Below, one piece after another: positions 7,593 to 17,900 of a DNA stretch of 37,322 nt. How positions within the stretch are numbered: position 1 is the stretch's first letter; each line of letters begins with the position of its first letter. The position numbers and the translations under genes were made by a program. The stretch is from CAYQAJ01 sp964415245 (GTDB lineage Bacteria > Planctomycetota > Planctomycetia > Pirellulales > Pirellulaceae): NCBI GenBank assembly GCA_964415245.1, contig CAYQAJ010000017.1, positions 1 to 37,322 of the forward strand. The letters are read 5' to 3'. Below the pieces are notes generated by a model. It worked only from the letters and a program-made list of their open reading frames with translations. It was not told the origin of the DNA and ran no database searches.

Positions 7593-7692
7593 NNNNNNNN
7601 NNNNNNNNNNNNNNNNNNNNNNNNNNNNNNNNNNNNNNNNNNNNNNNNNNNNNNNNNNNNNNNNNNNNNNNNNNNNNNNNNNNNNNNNNNNN
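7593..7692. other. assembly gap (100 N)
   Basis: The block is exactly 100 N, the usual placeholder for a gap of unknown size. The true distance and any genes inside are unknown. It removes the C-terminal part of the hydrolase encoded at 7693-8021. Confidence 0.99.
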
Positions 7693-8021
7693 GCCACCGT
7701 GAGCGTGGCGCGACCGAAGGGGAGCTTGACCGAGCCGCCCAGATTCATGCCGATCGTGTTCTTGACGCCGTGCTTCGATTCGAGCCACGTGCAAATCTCG
7801 TAGTTCGACACCACCGTGGCGCCCGTGCGGTTGGCGATGGCCGCGCCATCGGCAACGTGGTCGAAGTGGCCGTGCGAAACGAGAATGTGATCGGGGTTGA
7901 CGCCGGCCGCCTTGACCGGAGCGGCTGGGTTGTCGTCGAGAAAGGGATCGAGCAGAACCGTGTGCCCCGCCGTCTCGATGAGCCAGGTGCCATGCCCCAG
8001 CCAGGTAAGCTGTGTGGTCAT
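7693..8021 (-). CDS. UPF0173 metal-dependent hydrolase, metallo-beta-lactamase fold (3' end lost in gap)
   Basis: Only the first 109 codons are present; the frame runs into the N block. The start ATG at 8019-8021 has GGAG about 9 bases upstream. The sequence MTTQLTWLGHGTWLIETAG, LDPFLDDNPAAP and the metal-binding motif SHGHFDHVADGAA (HxHxDH) are typical of the YtkL/UPF0173 branch, whose natural substrate is unknown. About 120 residues, including further metal ligands, would lie in the gap. It begins 14 bp after the pgi stop and is very likely co-transcribed with pgi. Confidence 0.93.
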
Positions 8022-8035
8022 CAGATCGTCTCCGG

Positions 8036-9466
<1,431 letters not shown>

Positions 9467-9676
9467 AGCTCGCTGCCTCTTGGAAGCGCCACACTCGGGG
9501 CGACGTGGAGCCTGTGTCACGGGGATCGGGCGGCTTGCGTGCGCGGGTGTTTATGCTACCACAGTGCATGTATGCTGCGAACGCCCGGCCCAAGCGCCAC
9601 CGCGCTTTGCCCTGACGAACAGCGCGGCGAACGCAGATTCCACGCGCGAAAGCCCGCTTTGCGACAAGGCCCTTTC

Positions 9677-10882
9677 ATGGACATTCACGATTTGACCCGC
9701 GAGCTTCACATCCGCAACGAAACGAAGATTGTCATGCTGGTCGCCGACGGCTTGGGGGGTTTGCCGCTGGAGCCGGGCGGCCTGACCGAGCTGGAAACGG
9801 CGAGCACGCCGAATCTCGACCAGCTCGCCCGACGCGGCATTCTGGGCGGAAGCATTCCCGTGGCGCCTGGCATCACGCCCGGCAGCGGACCAGGCCACCT
9901 CGGTCTGTTCGGCTACGACCCCGTCAAGTACCAGATCGGGCGCGGCGCCCTGGAGGCGACCGGCATCGGCTTCGAGCTGGAGCACGGCGACGTGGCCGCG
10001 CGGGGCAACTTTTGCACGCTCGACGGCGACGGCAACATTGTCGATCGCCGCGCGGGCCGAATCCCCACCGAGGAAAGCGCTCCGCTGGCGCGAGCGCTGC
10101 GAGACGCGAAGGTTGAGGGCGTCGAGGTGTTCGTCGAGCCAGTGCGGGAGCACCGCTTCGTGGTGGTGTTTCGCGGCAAGGGGTTGGGCGACCAGGTCGA
10201 CGATACCGATCCGCAAGCGACGGGGGTGCCGCCGCTTCTTCCGACGGCGCGCGAACCCGCAAGCGAGAAAGCGGCGCAGGTGGCCAAGCAGTTCATCGAA
10301 GAGGCGCAGCAGATTCTTAAGGGACAAAAGAAGGCCAACGGAATCACGCTTCGTGGTTTCGCCGCGCGGCCGCACCTGCCCACGTACAAAGAAGTGTACG
10401 GACTGCGGGCGGCGGCCATCGCCGTGTATCCCATGTACAAGGGCCTGGCGCGGCTGGTGGGCATGGAGATTGTCGGCAAGGCGGCAACGCTCGACGAGCA
10501 GATCAAGGTGCTCGAAGCGAGTTGGCCGAAGTACGACTTCTTCTTCCTGCACTACAAGTACACCGACAGCACGGGCGAGGACGGCAACTTCGCCGCCAAG
10601 GTAAACAAGATCGAAGAGCTCGACGCGGCCGTGCCCAGAATCACCGCGCTGGGGCCCGACGTGCTGATCGTCACCGGCGACCACAGCACTCCAAGCCTAC
10701 TCAAAAGCCACAGTTGGCACCCGGTTCCGACACTGCTGGTCTCCCACTGCTGCCGCACCGACGGCAGCACGGCCTTCGGCGAAAGCCACTGCCAGCGCGG
10801 CGGATTGGGCCAGTTTGAATCCCGCTACTTGATGACGCTCGCGCTGGCGAACGCGGGCCGGCTCGGAAAGTACGGAGCGTAA
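9677..10882 (+). CDS. apgM: 2,3-bisphosphoglycerate-independent phosphoglycerate mutase, archaeal type
   Basis: This alkaline-phosphatase-superfamily glycolytic enzyme interconverts 3- and 2-phosphoglycerate. The chosen ATG at 9677 gives MDIHDLTRELHIRNETKIVM and 401 residues, normal for ApgM. The in-frame open sequence upstream from 9263 overlaps pgi antisense and is not coding. Features are VMLVADGLGGLPLEPGG (first metal Asp), TPGSGPGHLGLFGYDP (the nucleophile Ser loop), RGNFCTLDGDGNIVDRRAGR (a well-conserved ApgM motif), and the C-terminal metal ligands in VTGDHSTPSLLKSHSWHPVP. Its pairing with the divergent pgi fits a glycolytic role. Confidence 0.95.
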   Translation: MDIHDLTRELHIRNETKIVMLVADGLGGLPLEPGGLTELETASTPNLDQLARRGILGGSIPVAPGITPGSGPGHLGLFGYDPVKYQIGRGALEATGIGFELEHGDVAARGNFCTLDGDGNIVDRRAGRIPTEESAPLARALRDAKVEGVEVFVEPVREHRFVVVFRGKGLGDQVDDTDPQATGVPPLLPTAREPASEKAAQVAKQFIEEAQQILKGQKKANGITLRGFAARPHLPTYKEVYGLRAAAIAVYPMYKGLARLVGMEIVGKAATLDEQIKVLEASWPKYDFFFLHYKYTDSTGEDGNFAAKVNKIEELDAAVPRITALGPDVLIVTGDHSTPSLLKSHSWHPVPTLLVSHCCRTDGSTAFGESHCQRGGLGQFESRYLMTLALANAGRLGKYGA

Positions 10883-10950
10883 CTCGGTACTTCACCAATC
10901 GGGCGATGAGCCTGTTGGCGTCGTCCGATGTTACAACGTATGTTGCCGAC

Positions 10951-11277
10951 CTAGTTGCGTTGCAATCCCAACCAGCGTCGCACCGCGTCTTCGACGAGGC
11001 CAAATTCGTCGCCCGTGAGCTCGCCGAGCTATCGTATCAATTTGGCGTGGGGGACGGTGACCAAATTCTGAGCGTCGAATGCGTCCGGCTTCAAGAATCG
11101 TGTGCGGATTGCGACCTCGAATTGCGAACCGCGGGTGCTCGTGGTGTGCGCTACCATCGTCGCCAAAGCACGGTCGTTGGGACCGGTCGCGGGAATGCTC
11201 AGGACTAGGCAGGGCCGGACCTTGGCCGCAAGCCCCAGATCGACCAGCCAAACCTCGCCGCGGTCAGGGCTGGGCAT
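10951..11277 (-). pseudogene. MazF/PemK-like toxin gene interrupted by an in-frame TAG
   Basis: The ATG at 11277 (MPSPDRGEVWLVDLGLAAKV) has GAGG at good spacing and lies inside the antitoxin's last codons. Residues 1-82 show the MazF/PemK fold: RGEVWLVDLG, KVRPCLVLS, LATMVAHTTSTRG, LVTVPHAKLIR. A TAG stands at 11029-11031. In the same frame LGELTGDEFGLVEDAVRRWL follows, which is the normal MazF C-terminal helix, before a final TAG at 10951-10953. Without the first stop the protein would be about 108 residues, the usual size. One base change from AAG or CAG would explain it. Either the toxin is inactivated, or it is made short (82 residues), or the base is a consensus error. An upstream ATG at 11295 is a less likely start. 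Confidence 0.8.
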
Positions 11278-11461
11278 CGGCGGCCTCGCGGGCATCCAGC
11301 TCTAGAAACAACTCCTCGGCTGCGGCCACCAGAGCTTCGTCCGGCACTTCGGACGGGGCTTCGCGAAGCGTGCGGCGCAGCAGCTCGGTGAGTGCCTGGT
11401 GCTTGTCGCGCTCCGAGAGGGAATCGAACGAGTTCAGAAAGTCGTCAACCGAGGCATTCAT
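11264..11461 (-). CDS. antitoxin-like small protein paired with MazF
   Basis: This 65-residue acidic protein, MNASVDDFLNSFDSLSERDK onward, has AGG about 8 bases before the ATG at 11461. It ends with the acidic EELFLELDAREAADAQP and overlaps the toxin start by 14 bp, the usual antitoxin-first, translationally coupled layout. It has the size and helix-rich character of short DUF2281/MazE-partner antitoxins (TELLRRTLREAPSEVPDEAL). No AbrB-type swapped-hairpin DNA-binding motif is evident, so autoregulation cannot be claimed. The antitoxin itself looks intact, while the toxin has a premature stop. Confidence 0.72.
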   Translation of the reverse strand: MNASVDDFLNSFDSLSERDKHQALTELLRRTLREAPSEVPDEALVAAAEELFLELDAREAADAQP

Positions 11462-11557
11462 GCGACACCTGTTCGTGGATTGCGATCCCGTCGGGGGACC
11501 ATTCAAGCTTACGCGGCAGCGACGGACGAAGCAATCGAACAGACCACCGCGCGGCCG

Positions 11558-12856
11558 TTACTTGACGATTCGGGCGCTGAGCCAGTCGGCGTGGTCGGCG
11601 GTGTCGCCGTGGTCGGCGTAGCCGACCAGGAGGGCGATGGCGCGCGAGTCGCTTACGTCGAGGGAAATGGGAAGCGGGGCGTCGCCGCCGCGGATGGTGG
11701 GGCTGGCGTAGGCTTCGCTCCATTGGCCGTCGGCGCTTTGCAGATAGACGCGGTACTCGACGCTGCCGCCCCCACTAGCGCGCTCGCCGGCCGAGTCGTC
11801 GAGCGCGAGTTCCGCTTCGAACCGCTTGGCGCCCTCGGGCAGCGCGTAGGCCAGCCGCGAGGCGCTGTGCATGGCGAGCCCCTTCTCGTAAATCAGGCCG
11901 CCGCTACGGAGTCTGCCGCCCAACAGATTGCGATCCGCGCCGTACGACCAAGCGAGATCCAACAGCGGGACGTGCTTATAGTCGAGCGGTTTCACGTCCG
12001 AGATATAGACGACGCGGGGCGTTTCTGGCTGAATGAGCGTCACGTTCGCATAGAACGCACCGGCGTCGCGCGCGAAAGTCGCGCCGCACGCCAATCGCAC
12101 TTCGAGCTTTCCGTCCGATTCGGCCGACATGCCGGTGGCGCGCAGCCGGCTGCCGTCGCTCAATCCCAGGAGAACCGTCATTACGCCGCGGTCGCCATCG
12201 GCTCGCCGCGCGGAGCGAAATGCAAGCACCGATACCTGGTCGGACTTGATCGCTACAGGCCCGCCGCGGGTTTCGATCCGCAACGGAAACGGGCGGGCCG
12301 CGAACGGATCGGCGTCGGCGGGAGGCTCGGCGTCGGGATCGGCCGAAACCGTGCCGCGTAAAACGTCGCCGTTGAGCAAAAACACCTGGTCCTCGTCCCC
12401 CTGCGCCGCCAGCACGCGCTCGATCAGTTTGTCGCGCTCCAGCGGTTCGGATGAGCGACGCAGCACAACGCCCCGCACCAGACGCAGCGGCATTCGCACC
12501 GCTCCCAGCAGCTTGGAGTGGGCTACAAGCGCTCCATCTAACAATTCGACGCGCTCGGCGGCCAAGAGACTGCCATCGGCCAGAACGACGGGCAACGTCT
12601 TGTCGCTGTCGCGGACCGAACCCCACATCACCAGATCGGCGGCGGAAAGCGTGCGAGTGCCCTTTTCCGCGGCGAACGTGATGTTCCACCGCTCGTCGAT
12701 TCCCCCGAACCTGGCGGCGAAGGGGTCACCCTCGACTCCAACCGCTAACGGCGCCGGTTCGTCGGCCGAAACCAGAGCGCTGGAGGAAAGCGGTGAAAGG
12801 GCCGCCCCCAAGAAAGCGGCCGCCCAGCAAACGGCGGCGAATCGGTGAAACCACAC
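11558..12856 (-). CDS. exported NPCBM/NEW2-domain protein
   Basis: The chosen GTG start at 12856 lies one base after the stop of the upstream gene (12858-12860), indicating translational coupling. It gives 432 residues starting with a signal peptide (MWFHRFAAVCWAAAFLGAAL). The middle part is beta-rich with repeated strand units (SLLAAERVELLDGALVAHS, DQVFLLNGDVLRGTVS, GGPVAIKSDQVSVLAF), similar to domains seen in other exported planctomycete proteins. The last 150 residues form an NPCBM-type module: YISDVKPLDYKH, the conserved GLAMHSASRLAYALPEGAKR, ELALDD and YRVYLQSADGQWSEAY. NPCBM modules are associated with glycosyl hydrolases, but no hydrolase domain is seen here. The role is probably carbohydrate or surface binding outside the cytoplasm (inference). 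Confidence 0.78.
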   Translation of the reverse strand: MWFHRFAAVCWAAAFLGAALSPLSSSALVSADEPAPLAVGVEGDPFAARFGGIDERWNITFAAEKGTRTLSAADLVMWGSVRDSDKTLPVVLADGSLLAAERVELLDGALVAHSKLLGAVRMPLRLVRGVVLRRSSEPLERDKLIERVLAAQGDEDQVFLLNGDVLRGTVSADPDAEPPADADPFAARPFPLRIETRGGPVAIKSDQVSVLAFRSARRADGDRGVMTVLLGLSDGSRLRATGMSAESDGKLEVRLACGATFARDAGAFYANVTLIQPETPRVVYISDVKPLDYKHVPLLDLAWSYGADRNLLGGRLRSGGLIYEKGLAMHSASRLAYALPEGAKRFEAELALDDSAGERASGGGSVEYRVYLQSADGQWSEAYASPTIRGGDAPLPISLDVSDSRAIALLVGYADHGDTADHADWLSARIVK

Positions 12857-12857
12857 G

Positions 12858-13988
12858 CTAGCGCTGCAAGATGGGAAGGTAGCTGATGGGCAGTTGCAAA
12901 ATGATACTCGCCATGGCCGTGCTGTATTCCGGCCCAACCTCGTTGTCGTTCCAATCGCCGTCGTCTTGCTGCCGCTCCAGCAGCGTGTCGCGAATCGCCG
13001 GATACCACTGTTGCCAGTACTTTCCACCGGCATGCCACATGGCCTGAACGGCGTAGTAGTGGCCGTAGAAGTAGTTGCTCTCGCGTCCGACGATTTGTGG
13101 CTGCGGCAGGTGCTGCATCAGATACTCCAGGCCGCGCTCGATTTCCTCCCCCTCGTAGATGCCGGCGCTGTATAGAGCCACCACGCCGGCCGCGCTGCGG
13201 GGAAAGGCGCTCGGCCCGCCCTGGATCATGTACATGAAGCCGCCGTCGGGATTCTGGCTTCGCTTGACGTAGTCGACGCACCGCTCGACCGTGTCGTTGG
13301 GCACGTAAATGCCGGCGTTTCGCGCGGCCCGCAACGCCATGATCTGGCACACGGTGACCGAGATGTCGGCCTCGCTCCGCTGGGGCTGGTAGCGCCAGCC
13401 GCCGTCGTCGTTCTGCGTATCGATGATGAGCTTGACGGCTTTGCCCAACTTTTCGTGAACCGACGAATCGGGCGTCATGCCGTACACTTCGGCCAGAAAC
13501 AGCGTGGCGAACCCGTGGCCGTACATGGGGCCGTGGCTGGCGGACCCAGGCGAGACGATGAAGCCGCTTTCCTGGGTGTTGGCCAGGATGTACTTGAGGC
13601 AGCCGCTGACGGTGGCGCCGTACGGACCGCGGTCGGGAGTGCTTCCGGACGAAAGGAAGGCCATGCCGGCCAGGCCGCAGATCGCCACGTTGCGGCTGCT
13701 GACGGCTTGACGGCCGCTGCCGAAGGAGCCGTCTTCGTTTTGCTGCTCGGTCAGGTACGAGAGGCCGCGTTCGATCGCCGCCAAGGTGGGGCGGGAAACG
13801 AGGTCCGAGTCGTCGAGCTTGGCGAGCGGCTCCGACTGGGCCCGCACGAAGCGGCAAAGCGAAGCGCCCGCCACCCACGCGGCGCTGCCGGCCAGAAATC
13901 CGCGGCGACCGATTCGCGCGGCGGGCGAGCGCGCCCGCGCTGCCGTCGTACTGCGGGCCAGAAATCGCCGGCGGTTGGTGCCAGTCAT
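12858..13988 (-). CDS. Tat-exported prenyltransferase/squalene-oxidase repeat protein
   Basis: The 376-residue protein has twin-arginine signals at the N-terminus: TNRRRFLARS, then IGRRGFLAGSAAWVAGASLC, the second being a good Tat motif. The mature part is an alpha/alpha toroid of terpene-cyclase type. QW-like repeats QQNEDGSFG, TQNDDGGWRY, SQNPDGGFMY and RQQDDGDWND are spaced through the protein. The stretch HGPMYGHGFATLFLAEVYG resembles related exported planctomycete proteins. The DxDD catalytic acid motif of squalene-hopene cyclases is not seen, so hopanoid synthesis is unlikely, and a binding or scaffold role is more probable. It is followed at once by the coupled NPCBM gene. Export folded via Tat suggests a cofactor or early folding (inference). 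Confidence 0.82.
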   Translation of the reverse strand: MTGTNRRRFLARSTTAARARSPAARIGRRGFLAGSAAWVAGASLCRFVRAQSEPLAKLDDSDLVSRPTLAAIERGLSYLTEQQNEDGSFGSGRQAVSSRNVAICGLAGMAFLSSGSTPDRGPYGATVSGCLKYILANTQESGFIVSPGSASHGPMYGHGFATLFLAEVYGMTPDSSVHEKLGKAVKLIIDTQNDDGGWRYQPQRSEADISVTVCQIMALRAARNAGIYVPNDTVERCVDYVKRSQNPDGGFMYMIQGGPSAFPRSAAGVVALYSAGIYEGEEIERGLEYLMQHLPQPQIVGRESNYFYGHYYAVQAMWHAGGKYWQQWYPAIRDTLLERQQDDGDWNDNEVGPEYSTAMASIILQLPISYLPILQR

Positions 13989-14015
13989 GCGTGCCTGCCT
14001 TAGCGTGCGGCCATC

Positions 14016-14079
14016 GTTTTCAGTATTCAGTTTTCAGTGTTCAGTCGGCGGAAGGAAGAGCAACTGACAACGCACAAGA
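14016..14079. repeat. TTTTCAG/ACTGACAAC repeat cluster
   Basis: GTTTTCAGTATTCAG and TTTTCAGTGTTCAG units at 14016-14045 are followed by CAACTGACAACGCACAAG at 14061-14078. They occupy the 158-bp gap between two genes of the minus-strand array, the largest break between 11.5 and 18.8 kb. Confidence 0.75.
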
Positions 14080-14146
14080 ACCACCGCTTCGCAAAATGTG
14101 CCCATCCCGACGGTTCTTTGGATGGGCTCCGTGGTGCTGCGTCCTA

Positions 14147-14923
14147 TTATGGACCGGCGCCGTCCTCTTCGGCCAGCCTTTTGAAATACTGGTCGATCAG
14201 TTCTTCGTATTGGGACAAGAACCGTTCGCCCGCCAAGCTCTGCATTTGCTGCATGACCCGCTCGGGCAAGTGTCCCCATTTCTGCCGGGCAAGTTCCTGC
14301 CGCTCGTCGGCCGAGAGCGTCGCCTCCTGGGACGGGCGAACACCCTGGCTGCTGTCGCGAGGGGAAACTCCCGTGGCCCCTTCGGTCGACGCGCCGTCGT
14401 TCTGTGAGCCGGGACCTGTGGAAGGACGGCGACCGCTATCGTTGCCCTGTCCCTTGCACTGCTTCTGGCACTCGGCGATCAGGCGGTCGATCTCGTCGAG
14501 GATTTCCTGCTGAATCGACTGCGTCCCTTCGGCCGTATCCTGCGACGAGATGCGTTTCTCGGCGGCGCGCATTTTCTCGCCGATGTGCAGAAACGGATCC
14601 TCGCCCGGTGCGCCGATGTCCTCGCCTTCGGCCGGCTGATCGAGTGCGGGGCGCTTGTCCGTTTTTCTTTCGGTGCCGGCCGCCGGCTGTTCCCCCCCTG
14701 CCGGAGGATCGGGCTCAAGCCCGGGGAGCAGGTCGGCATCCAGGTCGTCGAGTAACGGGTCGAGCAACGGGTCGAGTGCCGCGGGTTGCTTCGAACCGTC
14801 GTTGGCCGAAGAGATAGGCGCGGCGAGCACATCTCGCGGGCATCGCCCTGCAACGAGCAGCGCGCAAATCGCAATCGCGCCGGCCGCCCATTGCACCGCC
14901 GGTCCTCGTTGTGCCAGCATCAT
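14147..14923 (-). CDS. exported acidic low-complexity protein of unknown function
   Basis: The 258-residue protein has GGAG 8 bases before the ATG at 14923. Residues about 10-35 are a signal peptide (VQWAAGAIAICALLVAG). A duplicated DPLLDPLLDD motif and a Pro/Glu/Gly-rich disordered stretch follow. Then comes a helix QQEILDEIDRLIAECQKQCK, another disordered linker, and a C-terminal helical part (RQKWGHLPERVMQQMQSLAG, FLSQYEELIDQYFKRLAEED). The C-terminal RLPERV..QM type sequence recurs in proteins encoded next to DUF4175-like giants in planctomycetes. It starts 10 bp after the stop of that gene, so a shared complex is plausible. The function is unknown. Confidence 0.75.
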   Translation of the reverse strand: MMLAQRGPAVQWAAGAIAICALLVAGRCPRDVLAAPISSANDGSKQPAALDPLLDPLLDDLDADLLPGLEPDPPAGGEQPAAGTERKTDKRPALDQPAEGEDIGAPGEDPFLHIGEKMRAAEKRISSQDTAEGTQSIQQEILDEIDRLIAECQKQCKGQGNDSGRRPSTGPGSQNDGASTEGATGVSPRDSSQGVRPSQEATLSADERQELARQKWGHLPERVMQQMQSLAGERFLSQYEELIDQYFKRLAEEDGAGP

Positions 14924-14933
14924 ACGATCGCTC

Positions 14934-17900
14934 CTACCTTGTATTCGACCTGTTTTGGGGGTCGCGGGTCAAGTCTCGACCGACGGAGGATCGACCCGCG
15001 TCGCGAACCGCCTCCTCAAGACCCGGCAATTCGGGTAGTCCATTTCCGTTATTTTCGCCTTCGCCTTCCGAGTCTCGCGACGGAGCCGAGTCGGGCAAGC
15101 CGGGCAGTTCGTCAGGCGAATCCGTGGCTGGTGGCTGGCTAAGGTTCACAATCAATTCGGCCAGTCGCCCCTGTTCTTGGGCCAGCTCCGCCACTTCCTG
15201 CTGCTCCTCGGCGCTCCAGAATCCGACCAGCCGGCGCTTTTCGTCGAGCGATTGCGTGCGGCGGCGCACGTCCTCCTGCATGACCCTTAGCAGCTTGAGC
15301 TGGGCCATCGCGGCGGCGGGGTCGGAAATGTTCGGCGGCGTCGGGGAGGGAGGGTTACCCTGCTCATCCGGCTGCGATCCGCCGTTCGGATCGTCGGCTT
15401 GCGATTCGAAAGCGGCAAGCAATTGGTTCAGTCGTTCCAGCGCGTCGCGCTGCAATTGCTGCGCGGTTTCGCCCGCCTCACTGGCCTCGAGCACGTCGGC
15501 CGCCCGCGACATGGGCCGCGCGGCACGAATCAGGGCCAGCTCGAACACGGGCGACGCCGCCACTTCATCAGCCAAACCCGACGTATCTTGCCCCAGGTTT
15601 CGTTGGTGGCCGGCCAGATCGCCCAGGCTCGTCAACTGCGCGGGCGTCCACTCGCCCTGGGCCACGCGCAGGTCATTCAGCTCCGTCGTGGTATCCAAAA
15701 GCCCCTGCTGCTGCAGGACGAGCGCCTGCACCTGCTGCTGCAACTGGGCGAACTGCTCCTGGAGCAAGTCCTGCTCGCCACGGCGGATGGCGTCTTCAAG
15801 CTGCCGACGCGCCTCGGCCAAGTCCTCTTCGGCTTGCCTGGCCGGATCGCGGGCCCCTTGCGCATCGTCGCCCGCTTGTGCATCGGCGGCCTGCGACATG
15901 CTGTGGGCCGCCCTTTCTAGCGCGTCTGCCGCTTCGTCGGCGGACAATCGCTCCAATCGCCGTGTGAGTCGAGCCACCTGCTCGGCCGCTTCCCGCTGCC
16001 GCCGAGATAGCTCCGCCAACTCGGCACGGCGGCGTTCGGAGGCGGGGTCGCCGGCGAGTCGTTCGGTGGCCTGCCCCAACTGCCGCTGAACCTGCTCGAT
16101 GCGATCCAGCTCGTCGAGCGCTTCGCGAAGCTCCTTGACGAGTCGCTCCTTGTCGTTCTCACGGCGGTTGGAGAGCACGTCGAGCATCTCCTGCAAGGCA
16201 TCGACGAGCTGCTGCTGCACGTCGGCCGCGCTGGCCAACTGATTCTGCTCGATCCGCAGGCGGCCTTCGCGCATCAGGTCCCCCACGCCCAGCCGCGCCG
16301 CCACTTCGAGCGCGTCGCCCAGGGACAAGGAGGCCGACGGTTCCAACTCTGCCAACTCGACGCGCGTCGTTTCCATCGCGCTGCGCGTGCGGTCGAAGCG
16401 GCGCGACAGCTCGCCCTGCCGCTGTGCAAAGGTTTTCAAATCGGCACGATCCTGCGGGGTGAGGTCGTTGGTATCGCGCCCGATGGTGCGCGGACCGAGC
16501 GCCCCGGTCTGCTCCAGCAGTTGTTCCTGCTCGCGGCGCAACTGGCCGATCTCGCGCAAGAAGCGGCGGTACCTGTCCCACTGGGAGAGATCGTCGAGCA
16601 ACGATTCGAGCACGGCGATCACTTCATCCTGTCCTTGCCCGGCAAGGCGCAATTGGCCGGCAACTTCGCTAGTCGCGGAGACCGTGGAATCGGCGGCCAA
16701 CCGTGATTCGTCGAGAGCGGCGGCACCGGAATCGGTCGCCACCAGCACTTCCCGCGTGACGGCGTCGGTGCCCCGCTCCGATCGCGATGCGCCGTCGTCG
16801 GGCTCGGGCGACGCCAATGCGGCACGGGTCGCTTTCACTGCGGAAGTAAGGTGCGCCTCGACGGCGGGAATTGGCCCCACGCGAAGCCCTTCGACCCGAA
16901 GCAGCACTTGCTCGGTGCGGCGGAACGTTTCCGACTCGCCCTGTCGGTTCGCAGCCAGGTCGTCCAGCAACATCCGCAGCAGCGACGCCGCGCCATCCGA
17001 CGTATCGCCGAGCACGTGCCGCACTTGCCGCTGGTTGAGCTCGGCACTTTGCAACGGGTCGACGTCGGTTTGCGCCAGCCGGGCCGACTCCTGAATCTGG
17101 TTTTCCAGCGCCACAACCTGGCCGCGCACGTTGCGCTCGACGCGCAGCGCATCGGCAAGCCGCGAGACGATAAACGCCAACCGGCGGGCCGTGCGATCCT
17201 CGAATTCGTCGGCGGTGATGATCGCCACGCGAATGGAAGGCCCTGTGCCGACCTGTGGCTGGTAGTCGGCGGCCGCAAGCTGCAGCGTTAACACCTCGCC
17301 CGCGGTGAGTGCCGGCAAGCGGGCAAGGTCGAAGCGATATTCGACTTCCAACTCAGCCTGCGGGGCGCCGGGGGCGCTGGCGGAATTCGCTTCACTTCCC
17401 GCGGTTGCCCCGCTTCCCGCGCTCGCCGCGGCGACGGGCGGTTGCTCAGGACCCTGAAACAGCAGCACGGCCGGCTCGCTGCGGGGAGGGGCACCTTCCG
17501 ACTCCCGCCGCTCGCACCGCAGCTCGATCCACCGCACCGCCAAGTCGTCGCGCACCACGGCGCTCCACGGAATCCATCCCGCCGCCGTCATCGACACGTT
17601 TGCCGAGGGACGCTTGACGACCACGGTCGGTGGCTCGTCGGTCCACGCTTGCATCTCCCATCGCTGACCAGCCGCGCTGGCGTATCCATCCTGGTCGACC
17701 AACTCGAAACCGTACGTGCCTGGGCCTTGCACCACCCACGGATCCTCGCCGTCGCCCCCCACCGAAAACGTGCGACCGTCGTCGCTCAGTCGCGCGGCGA
17801 TCCGCTGCGGCGACTCTCCTTCGACCACCAGGTGCGCCGCCGACAACGGTTTGTCCGACTCACCCTGCACTTGCACTCGTGTTCCCACCAGGGCGCGAAA

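Noticed and set aside
9551..10684. 377-residue minus-strand open frame opposite apgM
   Set aside because: Shadow of a well-recognised enzyme; no family similarity.
11029..11031. Recoding of TAG as an amino acid in the mazF frame
   Set aside because: No supporting element or pyrrolysine gene is seen; a mutation or a base error is simpler.
12745..13878. 377-residue minus-strand frame overlapping the cyclase-fold gene
   Set aside because: It is the +1 shadow of that gene, Arg/Gly-rich and without motifs.
12858..13988. Squalene-hopene cyclase
   Set aside because: The protein is too short, Tat-exported and lacks the DxDD motif.
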